From Candidatus Melainabacteria bacterium (GTDB taxonomy: Bacteria; Cyanobacteriota; Vampirovibrionia; Vampirovibrionales; JAJTHC01), in the NCBI GenBank assembly GCA_026389055.1, contig JAPLIO010000141.1, forward strand, positions 1 through 13,652: DNA of 13,652 bases, in the 5' to 3' direction. The position numbers and the translations under genes were made by a program. This document shows, piece by piece, positions 1 to 6,179 of this stretch. The notes beneath the pieces are model-generated. The model made no database searches. It worked only from the letters and a program-made list of their open reading frames with translations, and was not told the DNA's origin. How positions within the stretch are numbered: position 1 is the first letter of the stretch; the number at the start of each line of letters is the position of its first letter.

Positions 1-199
1 AAAACGGTTTATAGCCGTAAGGTCTGTAGAATACCCAAAGTTACACACAAGCAGAAGAAAGTGAGCTAAAGCTATCATAAATAAAAAGTAGAGGCTAATC
101 AATCAAATACGCCGCCTAACCAAACTGCGGAAGGTACATTCTACCGTTATTTGTTGAGGTTATCACTGGTTAGTCGTAGTGTGATGTTCTTTACATCTT

Positions 200-230
200 G
201 GGCGGGCGTACACAGAGGTACCGCCCCTAC
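200..230 (-). repeat. Interrupted stem-loop repeat, GTAGGGGCGG... type
   Basis: GGGCG (200-204) pairs with CGCCC (222-226) and GTAC (208-211) pairs with GTAC (218-221). The loop is ACAGAG, with a 3-nt bulge at 205-207. Read on the minus strand it begins GTAGGGGCGG and ends in CGCCC. Its neighbour at 253-277 begins with the same GTAGGGG on the plus strand, so the two are members of one repeat family in head-to-head orientation. The 10-mer CCGCCCCTAC at 221-230 recurs at 13247-13256. Confidence 0.6.
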
Positions 231-252
231 GGTATTCTTTAGATAGTTTTAT

Positions 253-277
253 GTAGGGGAGACCCTTGTGGTCTCCC
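253..277 (+). repeat. Stem-loop repeat with perfect 8-bp stem
   Basis: GGGAGACC (257-264) and GGTCTCCC (270-277) form a perfect 8-bp stem with a CTTGT loop. The GTAGGGG 5' end matches the minus-strand 5' end of the repeat at 200-230. CCCCTAC (224-230) and GTAGGGG (253-259) are also complementary, so the two elements could fold into one larger structure. There is no T-run on either side, so this is probably a dispersed repeat and not a classical terminator. Confidence 0.6.
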
Positions 278-345
278 GAATCAAGATTTTATGACGTTTT
301 AAAGTGTTTCCGTATGATTGTTATGAAGCGTATTTAAACTAGAGC

Positions 346-1446
346 TTACCAACGCCAGTTTTTAACGGTATCTACCACTAAGGCAACATTTTCCGTTGGT
401 GTTTGAGGCAACACCCCATGCCCTAAGTTGAAAACGTAATGGCTACGCCCCCCTTGGGTAATAGTGGCTTCTGTTAGGGCTTTCAGCTTGGCTTTATCGC
501 TCATAAACAACGCCGTAGAATCTAAATTACCTTGTAAAACGGTATCCTTAGCAAACAACGACCTCGCATCAGTCAAAGTGGTTAGCTCGTCAATACTAAA
601 CGCATCCGCATTAAGGCTTGCCATAGTGGGCAATAACCCTCTGGAATGCTTCACAAATAAAATAACAGGTACGGTGGGGTGCTTCGCTTTTAACGCATCA
701 ATCACCTGCCTTTGATAGGTTTGTACAAACGCTTGATAATAAGCCGTTGGCACATTGCCCGCCCAAGTATCAAATAATTGAATGACTTGAGCTCCTGCTT
801 GAATTTGAGCATCGCAATAATCAATTACCATCGCTGTGATGGTTGCCAATAGCTGATGCAACGCTTCAGGTTGTTCAAACAACCATTGCTTAGAAAACCG
901 CCCCGTCTTCCAGCTACACCCTTCTAGGGCATAACTAGCTAAAGTCCACGGAGCCCCCGCAAAGCCAATTAACGCAATGCCCGTATGCTCCAATTCCCGA
1001 CGCATCAGTTGAAGCGATTTCATTAAGAAATCGCAATCGGTAACAGGGTCAAAAGAATGTAATCGTTTTAGTTCATCTACTTGCCGAATGGGGTTGGCAA
1101 ACTGAGGGCCTTTTTCGTCGGTAAACGCTAGTTCTAGCCCCATGGCTTGAAGGGGAATGAGAATATCTGAAAAAATGATAGACGCATCAAACCCAAATTG
1201 TTGAAGGGGTTGTAGCGTTACTTCTACCGCCACTTCAGGCGTATGGCAAATTTCCAAAAAGGAGTGGCGTTTCCGCACAGCTTGGTATTGTGGCATGTAT
1301 CTGCCCGCTTGCCGCATCATCCAAATAGGCGGACGCTCTAGGGTTTCGCCTTTTAAGGCTCTTAACAGTAAGGGTTCGGTAGGGGTATTGGCAAACGGGG
1401 TTGGTAAGTTGCCCGTAGGTTGATAGCAGGTAGCGGTCGTCATCAT
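346..1446 (-). CDS. hemE: Uroporphyrinogen III decarboxylase
   Basis: HemE removes four acetate carboxyl groups from uroporphyrinogen III to give coproporphyrinogen III, a cytoplasmic step of heme synthesis. The 366-residue protein is close to the usual length and carries the family signatures. RPPIWMMRQAGRYMPQY (residues 38-54) holds the substrate-binding arginines R45 and R49. FSDIL (92-96) holds the essential aspartate D94. GFAGAPWTLASY (161-172), FDTWAGN (225-231) and NLGHGVLPQTP (340-350) also match. The start is a double ATG (1441-1446) with no strong Shine-Dalgarno site. A small dyad, AAGAG-GGT-CTCTT on the plus strand (1450-1462), lies just upstream. It is the last gene of a leftward run, 60 bp after the small membrane protein at 1507-1809. 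No other heme gene is in the window. Confidence 0.97.
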   Translation of the reverse strand: MMTTATCYQPTGNLPTPFANTPTEPLLLRALKGETLERPPIWMMRQAGRYMPQYQAVRKRHSFLEICHTPEVAVEVTLQPLQQFGFDASIIFSDILIPLQAMGLELAFTDEKGPQFANPIRQVDELKRLHSFDPVTDCDFLMKSLQLMRRELEHTGIALIGFAGAPWTLASYALEGCSWKTGRFSKQWLFEQPEALHQLLATITAMVIDYCDAQIQAGAQVIQLFDTWAGNVPTAYYQAFVQTYQRQVIDALKAKHPTVPVILFVKHSRGLLPTMASLNADAFSIDELTTLTDARSLFAKDTVLQGNLDSTALFMSDKAKLKALTEATITQGGRSHYVFNLGHGVLPQTPTENVALVVDTVKNWRW

Positions 1447-1506
1447 AGTAAGAGGGTCTCTTTTAAAATAGTGTAATCAAACGAGAGGAAAACGAAAATG
1501 GCGTGA

Positions 1507-1809
1507 TTAGGCTTTGTCAATCACCCATGCGGCAAAAAGGAAAAGGAGTTGTAGGATTAGGGCTGTTAGGGCTAACCGAATAAAGGCTCCCTTGGGGCTT
1601 TTAGGGTTTTGGGGTGGTGCTAGCAGGTAGGGAATACCGACGCAAGGCATGGCGAATACGGCACTTAACCAAGGCAGAACAGGTTTTTCGGTTTTTTTGC
1701 AGTACCTGTAGCAACTCAACAAAAAGAAGACGTTTGGTACAAGAATAATAGCCAACGTAAAGAGAGGGTGCCGCATGGGCAATAAAGCGGGTAAATCTAA
1801 CAAAAACAT
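1507..1809 (-). CDS. Small polytopic membrane protein, unknown function
   Basis: A protein of about 100 residues with three hydrophobic stretches, roughly residues 13-33 (HPLFTLAIILVPNVFFLLSC), 46-63 (PWLSAVFAMPCVGIPYLL) and 78-96 (RLALTALILQLLFLFAAWV). It should be an inner-membrane protein with short loops, one carrying a CYRYCKKTEK cysteine/lysine segment. I do not recognise the family. A Shine-Dalgarno-like AGAAGG precedes tandem GTG-ATG codons; I chose the ATG at 1809 (9-nt spacing), but the GTG at 1812 (6-nt spacing) is equally possible. It is co-directional with hemE downstream and the single-pass protein upstream. No function should be assigned on this evidence. Confidence 0.7.
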   Translation of the reverse strand: MFLLDLPALLPMRHPLFTLAIILVPNVFFLLSCYRYCKKTEKPVLPWLSAVFAMPCVGIPYLLAPPQNPKSPKGAFIRLALTALILQLLFLFAAWVIDKA

Positions 1810-1879
1810 CACGTTTTACCTTCTAAAATAGGTTAATAACACCGATTTTATAAGTATAAGTGAAACATACGTTGAACCG

Positions 1880-2167
1880 TTATGAGTTTTTAGGGTTTAC
1901 CAAGGGGTTTGCTAAAGGATTTTCTATTACCTGTTGTACGGCGTGGCTTTGCCCTTGAAATAGTTTGATAATAAGGGCTTCAATACCTGAAGGCCCAGCA
2001 ACCATTAAGCCACCTAATATAACGATAGTCAGAAAAAACGTACAAAGATATTCGTAAATACCTCGCTGAACACTAATGCGTTGCATGGGGAAATGCCGAG
2101 AGGCAGCTTCACTGGCTTGATGAGGGGCTACAATTGGGTGTGATTGTTGTAGTGCCATGAAGACCAT
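1880..2167 (-). CDS. Small single-pass membrane protein, unknown function
   Basis: A protein of at most 95 residues with one clear transmembrane segment near residues 40-62 (YLCTFFLTIVILGGLMVAGPSG). A polar, histidine- and glutamine-containing N-terminus precedes it, and a short C-terminal tail ends in the repeat-like NPLANPLVNPKNS. No known domain is evident. AAAGAGAG lies about 3 nt before the first ATG (2167), which is rather close. The second in-frame ATG (residue 4, position 2158) has about 12 nt of spacing, so MALQQSHP... may be the true N-terminus. A strong hairpin at 2213-2246 lies about 46 bp upstream and may control it. Confidence 0.6.
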   Translation of the reverse strand: MVFMALQQSHPIVAPHQASEAASRHFPMQRISVQRGIYEYLCTFFLTIVILGGLMVAGPSGIEALIIKLFQGQSHAVQQVIENPLANPLVNPKNS

Positions 2168-2212
2168 TGCTCTCTTTCTATAGTGGTTGCTCTCAATTTT
2201 TTATCACTCTCT

Positions 2213-2246
2213 TGTATGCGTTCACGTTATTGTGTTAACGCATACA
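2213..2246. promoter_or_regulatory. Strong imperfect inverted repeat upstream of the small membrane protein gene
   Basis: TGTATGCGTT (2213-2222) is the exact complement of AACGCATACA (2237-2246). Inside these arms CAC (2223-2225) pairs with GTG (2232-2234), leaving a 2-nt bulge and a GTTATT loop, 13 bp in total. No T-run follows on either strand, so it is unlikely to be an intrinsic terminator. It lies 46 bp upstream of the leftward gene at 2167 and could be a repressor operator or a 5'-leader hairpin. Confidence 0.6.
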
Positions 2247-2345
2247 GTTCTTATCGGAGGTTGAAAGCTAGAGGTAAAGGGTATGGCACTTTTGGTAACA
2301 ATTTCTTCATATAATACCGATTCATCGTTTTATAGCAATTGACAG

Positions 2346-2616
2346 TTTAAATAGCGTAAGAACTGAAATCACTCAGTAGGAACGACCATCGCATTTGCTC
2401 TGCAGCGGCCGATGCGTTCCGTCCACCGCAGGGGCAAAAAGAACATCCTCCCGTCCATACCCGTAGTGGTATAGGGAGGTGGCTTTTTGGGGGGATTTTA
2501 GGGGGGTACCCCCTGAATTTGTGGGGGGTGTCGGGGGGTGCCCAAACAGGCACCCCCTGACAAACCAGCCAGCTAAAGACTGAAACAACCATCCATGGAA
2601 GAACACGCTATTTAAA
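2346..2616. mobile_element. GC-rich, G-run-containing segment bounded by 12-bp inverted repeats (possible small non-autonomous element)
   Basis: TTTAAATAGCGT (2346-2357) and its exact complement ACGCTATTTAAA (2605-2616) enclose 271 bp of composition unlike the surroundings. Inside are four runs of six Gs (2489-2494, 2501-2506, 2523-2528, 2533-2538), a 12-bp palindrome GGGGGTACCCCC (2502-2513), a 9-bp perfect hairpin (2534-2542 with 2549-2557), and a composite hairpin CCTCCC...ATACC/GGTAT...GGGAGG (2447-2479). The right end contains the murI stop codon (2612-2614). Two leftward frames read through it, but their proline- and glycine-rich translations come from the C/G runs. No target duplication is obvious. 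It could instead be a structured RNA or a dispersed repeat. Confidence 0.45.
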
Positions 2617-3454
2617 ACGATTGCACCTTCGCTGAAGGTAACAACGGTAAAAACTTGGGAATCAGCGATTGAAACGCCTCGGGGCTTCCTGTTGTCCACA
2701 AAGTAACCAGCCCACAATCATTCGTTGTTTCTTCTGAAAAAGGCAAGCCAAACGCCGAAGCAATTTTTTCTGCCATAACCACTGATTGGCTAATTAACGG
2801 CACTTGGGGCAACCGTCGCTGAATATCATCTGCCACAAATTGATAGTGTGTACAGCCTAAAATAACCGCATCCAAGGGGTGTTGTGCTTGTTGCAGCGGT
2901 AACAGTAACGTATCCAACAAAAGCGGTACACTAGGCACTTCGGCTTGTCCTTCAATGCTAGCCGCCAATTGGGGGCAAGGCACCCCATAAAACTGATTTA
3001 TCGCCACTTGGCGTTGGGCTAACAATTGCGGATACACCGTTGATTGAATAGTTAATTCTGTTGCCAAAACCCCTAGGGTGATTGCCTTTTTTGTTTGATG
3101 CCATCCTGAGATACTATCCACCGTTGGGGTAATAATATCCAACAGTGAAAACGAAGGCTTAGCCGTTAATTCCCAAGATAAATGAGCCATTACTACCGAA
3201 GCCGTATTACAACAAAGGGCGATAGGCACCCCCTTGCCCCAACGGGCTTCAAACTGGGAAAACAACGTGGTTAAGTGGTCTCTCAACACGGGAACAGATT
3301 TTGAGCCGTACGGCATAAAAGCCGTATCTGCTATGTAGTGAATGTTCAGTGGCAGTTTTAAAGAAAGCAGGGTGTTAAGAACACTTAAGCCTCCTACACC
3401 AGAATCCATTAAAATACAGGTTGGTAAAGGGGTCATGAAAGCAATCGTCATCAT
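2612..3454 (-). CDS. murI: Glutamate racemase
   Basis: MurI interconverts L- and D-glutamate, supplying D-Glu for peptidoglycan, and works in the cytoplasm without cofactor. The 280-residue protein has the expected length and motifs. MDSGVGGLSVL (16-26) contains the D17-S18 pair. ALCCNTAS (79-86) carries the first catalytic cysteine, C82. ILGCTHYQF (198-206) carries the second, C201, with H203. YIADTAFMPYG (40-50) matches the conserved DxxxxPYG segment. The C-terminus, around TTGSPEAF, looks complete even though the stop codon sits inside the inverted repeat of the GC-rich segment downstream. The start is a double ATG (3449-3454) without a visible Shine-Dalgarno site. A third Met at residue 7 is an alternative start. 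It lies 71 bp downstream of the DUF2237 gene. Confidence 0.95.
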   Translation of the reverse strand: MMTIAFMTPLPTCILMDSGVGGLSVLNTLLSLKLPLNIHYIADTAFMPYGSKSVPVLRDHLTTLFSQFEARWGKGVPIALCCNTASVVMAHLSWELTAKPSFSLLDIITPTVDSISGWHQTKKAITLGVLATELTIQSTVYPQLLAQRQVAINQFYGVPCPQLAASIEGQAEVPSVPLLLDTLLLPLQQAQHPLDAVILGCTHYQFVADDIQRRLPQVPLISQSVVMAEKIASAFGLPFSEETTNDCGLVTLWTTGSPEAFQSLIPKFLPLLPSAKVQSF

Positions 3455-3525
3455 GGTATTATCATATCATCAATTAAAGCACGGATACCCTTGAACGCTT
3501 CAGTAGCGTAAGAAACAGGCCAGCA

Positions 3526-3918
3526 TTACCCTTCTGTGGCAGCAGGCACAAAGGCAAAGGCTTCTAGCGTTTCAAGCGAAACCACATCCAACGTGCGTTC
3601 ATGGGTGGCATTCAAAATGACAGGGCAAGCCATGCCATCATCAAACGCCTGTTTCCAACGGGCTGCACAAAGGCACCATTTATCGCCCGCTTTCAAGCCA
3701 GGAAATTGGTATTCAGGCATAGGCGTAATTAAATCATTTCCCATGCTTTTAGCATAAGTTAAAAAGCGGTCATCCACAATCACACACACGGTGTGAATAC
3801 CTGTGTCTAAGGCATTGGTATTGCAAAACCCATCCCGAAACCACCCCGTCATGGGTTGGTAGCAACAGGGTTGCAAAGGGGTACCCAATACATTTTTTGC
3901 TTGGTCAGTCATCATCAT
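3526..3918 (-). CDS. DUF2237 family protein
   Basis: A 130-residue cytosolic protein with the DUF2237 pattern: NVLGTPLQPCCYQPMTGWFRDGFC at residues 9-32, a central HTVCVIVDDRFLTYAKSMGNDLITP, and the strongly conserved FPGLKAGDKWCLCAARW near residues 72-88, ending in ATHERTLDVVSLETL. The conserved cysteines and histidines suggest metal or cofactor binding, but the family's function is not known to me and none is claimed. AAAGGA sits 4, 7 and 10 nt before three consecutive ATG codons (3910-3918), so any of the three could serve as start. It is the first gene of the leftward run toward murI and is divergent from the helicase across 134 bp. Confidence 0.9.
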   Translation of the reverse strand: MMMTDQAKNVLGTPLQPCCYQPMTGWFRDGFCNTNALDTGIHTVCVIVDDRFLTYAKSMGNDLITPMPEYQFPGLKAGDKWCLCAARWKQAFDDGMACPVILNATHERTLDVVSLETLEAFAFVPAATEG

Positions 3919-4052
3919 CTAATCCTTTTATTAAAGCTTCCTAAACATCTTTTTAAAAGTTTACCATAAGCAGACCATAATAAAATGACCATTTAAAGAC
4001 AAGAACAGAATCCGCTTTTGATTTATACTAATAGGTATCTTCACTTATCTCA
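3919..4052. promoter_or_regulatory. Divergent promoter region between the DUF2237 gene and the helicase gene
   Basis: This 134-bp AT-rich gap must carry promoters in both directions. TATACT at 4024-4029, 23 bases before the helicase ATG, resembles a -10 box, but I see no good -35 at the proper distance. The helicase has no clear Shine-Dalgarno site. The leftward DUF2237 gene has AAAGGA just upstream of its ATG run. Confidence 0.35.
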
Positions 4053-6179
4053 ATGAAAGAGTTAATCGCTTTGCCTGAAATTGCTACCCAAAATGAGACG
4101 CCTCTAACCCCTGAAACGACGGTTTTACCGCCGTGGGAAACCCTCCTGCAGGGAATACCCGATTTTCAAGTACGGCCTGTTCAGCAATTGATGATGAATC
4201 ATGTTGCCGAAGCTATCGAACAAAAACGCCATTTGTTGATAGAAGCAGGCACAGGGGCGGGGAAATCGTTCGGGTATTTGGTGCCGTTATTACTGAAAGC
4301 CGAACGCCCCATCGTCATTTCAACGGGAACCATTGCCCTGCAGGAGCAATTGCTCAACAAAGATATTCCGCTATTGGCGAAGGCTCTGTATGGCGATGAA
4401 AATGCCTTAACCGCCAAGCTGGTGAAGGGGCGTTCTAACTATTTGTGCATCAATAAGTTGGAAGAAGTAGAGCAAGGTTTAGGCACCGTTAAGCATAACG
4501 AACCCACCGAAGCCAAACGCTTACGCATGGGTATTCAGAGCCTTAGAAACGGATTGTACGAAGGCTGGGATGGCGATAAAGCCACGCTGGATTTTCAACT
4601 AACGGGCGGGCTGTGGAATGAAGTGGCTAGCGAAACCGAAGAATGTTTGGGGTGGCGGTGTCGGTTTTACGACCAAAACCCTTATCGGCAAGCCCGTGAA
4701 GCCCTAGAAAAAGCGGATATTTTAATCGCCAATCACGCTATTTATTGTCAAGATTTGTTGAGTGGCGGTGGGCTACTACCCCCGCATGATGTGGTGGTTT
4801 TTGATGAAGCCCATACCCTACCCACTTACGCCTTGAATGCGTTTTCAACCCGCATTGGGCATTTTAGGGCGTCTCGATTGTTCGCTCGTATTCAAAAAAG
4901 ATTGATGCCTATTCCTGATAACTTGCTTTGGCATTTGAAAGATGTAGAAGCCCAATTGCTCCACTGGGTGTTGCATCAAGCTGGCACGAAACGAGAATTT
5001 CGGCTTCGCCCGTGTGAAGAATTTTACACGTTAGCCAAAAATTTGCAAAGCATGGTAATGGAAGTGTTTGAATGGGTGAACCAGCTAGATTTAACCACTC
5101 TGCCCAGCCTTGAAAACACCGAACAAGCCGAAAAAAAGAAAAACGAGCACCTTAAACTAACCGAACAATTACAATCGCTTGTTGCGGCGTGGGATTTATT
5201 TATTCACCAAAGCCAGCACCCTGTTGTAGGGGCTGGGGGCGGTGCCAGAGTTAATTGGGCGGAATGCAGTGCCGAAAAACTAAGCTATACCCTTATTTCA
5301 ACCCCGCTTTCCGTGGGCGATTATTTAAAACAAAGCGTTTGGTTAGAAAAAACCAGTATTTTGACTAGTGCGACGCTGGCAGTGCAAAATCAGCTAGGCT
5401 TCTTTAAACAAACGCTTGGGCTAACGGGTAGTGCCGCCTCTGTACCGCTTTTTCACGATGAGGAAGAACCTGACGCATCACCTGCTAAGTTGGTGCATTG
5501 CAAAGAAGTGGTGTTGCCTACGCCTTTTTCGTACGAAAAACAGTGCTTATATTACATCCCTTTTACGAGCGATATTCCTGAAATGCCGACCGATACGGGC
5601 TATTGGCAAGCTTTAACCGAAACCATGCTAACCTTGTTGGAACACGCTGAAGGCAGAGCCTTTGGGTTGTTTACTTCTTACCAAGCGTTGAACCACGTAG
5701 CGGAACGGTTGGTGCCACGCACGTTGTTCCCCGTTCGGGTGCAGGGAGATTTACCTCGGCATAGGCTGATTGAATGGTTTAAAACCACGCCTAATAGCGT
5801 GCTACTGGCTACTGCCACGTTTTGGGAAGGCATCGATATACCGGGGGAAAATTTGAGTTTGGTGATGATTGATAGGCTACCGTTTACCAGCCCTGAAGAC
5901 CCTGTGCATCAAGCGACGGTGGAAAAAATGAAGCAGGAAGGGAAGGATTGGTTTCGGGGGTATGCCTTACCGCAAGCGGTTATTCGGCTAAAGCAGGGGG
6001 TGGGTCGGCTGATACGCACGGCTTCTGATGCGGGGGTGGTTGCTTTGTTGGATACTCGGTTGCGGAGCAAGGGGTATGGAAAAAACATTTTACAATCGTT
6101 ACCCAAAGCACCCCAAACAGGCAGTATGGCAGATGTTCAGCAATTTTTTGAAGGCTTGGCTAAGGGGAATAATGATTAA
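4053..6179 (+). CDS. DinG/XPD-like superfamily 2 DNA helicase
   Basis: An ATP-dependent 5'-3' type helicase of the DinG/YoaA/XPD group, likely acting on damaged or structured DNA. It has 708 residues, typical for the family. Motif I is EAGTGAGKS (64-72), followed by STGTIALQEQL (Ia). The DEAH box is D251-E-A-H254. Motif III is TSATLA (438-443). Motif V is ATATFWEGIDIPG (586-598) and motif VI is QGVGRLIRT (648-656). The iron-sulfur region has C132, C198 and C203, but the place of the fourth ligand six residues later is N209 (CRFYDQNPYR). C232 (HAIYCQDLL) is a conceivable substitute. There is no N-terminal exonuclease domain. The gene is monocistronic as far as seen, and its stop codon overlaps the cyclase stop on the other strand. 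Confidence 0.92.
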   Translation: MKELIALPEIATQNETPLTPETTVLPPWETLLQGIPDFQVRPVQQLMMNHVAEAIEQKRHLLIEAGTGAGKSFGYLVPLLLKAERPIVISTGTIALQEQLLNKDIPLLAKALYGDENALTAKLVKGRSNYLCINKLEEVEQGLGTVKHNEPTEAKRLRMGIQSLRNGLYEGWDGDKATLDFQLTGGLWNEVASETEECLGWRCRFYDQNPYRQAREALEKADILIANHAIYCQDLLSGGGLLPPHDVVVFDEAHTLPTYALNAFSTRIGHFRASRLFARIQKRLMPIPDNLLWHLKDVEAQLLHWVLHQAGTKREFRLRPCEEFYTLAKNLQSMVMEVFEWVNQLDLTTLPSLENTEQAEKKKNEHLKLTEQLQSLVAAWDLFIHQSQHPVVGAGGGARVNWAECSAEKLSYTLISTPLSVGDYLKQSVWLEKTSILTSATLAVQNQLGFFKQTLGLTGSAASVPLFHDEEEPDASPAKLVHCKEVVLPTPFSYEKQCLYYIPFTSDIPEMPTDTGYWQALTETMLTLLEHAEGRAFGLFTSYQALNHVAERLVPRTLFPVRVQGDLPRHRLIEWFKTTPNSVLLATATFWEGIDIPGENLSLVMIDRLPFTSPEDPVHQATVEKMKQEGKDWFRGYALPQAVIRLKQGVGRLIRTASDAGVVALLDTRLRSKGYGKNILQSLPKAPQTGSMADVQQFFEGLAKGNND

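Larger units (their letters stand above)
1..345. other. Intergenic region downstream of hemE with two stem-loop repeats
   Basis: No open frame here looks like a gene. A short leftward frame (78 down to the window edge, reading MIALAHFLLLVC...) is hydrophobic but has no ribosome binding site and too little sequence to judge. The recognisable content is the pair of stem-loop repeats at 200-230 and 253-277, annotated separately. No T-rich terminator follows hemE in its direction of transcription, although the 257-277 hairpin could slow RNA polymerase. Confidence 0.6.

Noticed and set aside
1..78. Leftward 26-codon frame MIALAHFLLLVC..., open to the window edge
   Set aside because: Hydrophobic like a signal peptide, but no ribosome site and too short to support.
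257..277. Intrinsic terminator for hemE
   Set aside because: Good stem but no T-run in the hemE direction, and it matches a repeat family instead.
2373..2717. Two leftward frames through the GC-rich segment (114 and 81 codons)
   Set aside because: They overlap the murI end and each other in different frames, are Pro/Gly-rich because of C/G runs, and have no ribosome binding site; better explained by the repeat-like DNA.
4024..4029. Full sigma70 promoter for the helicase
   Set aside because: TATACT is a fair -10, but no -35-like hexamer is found at 16-18 bp, so only a weak regional note was kept.
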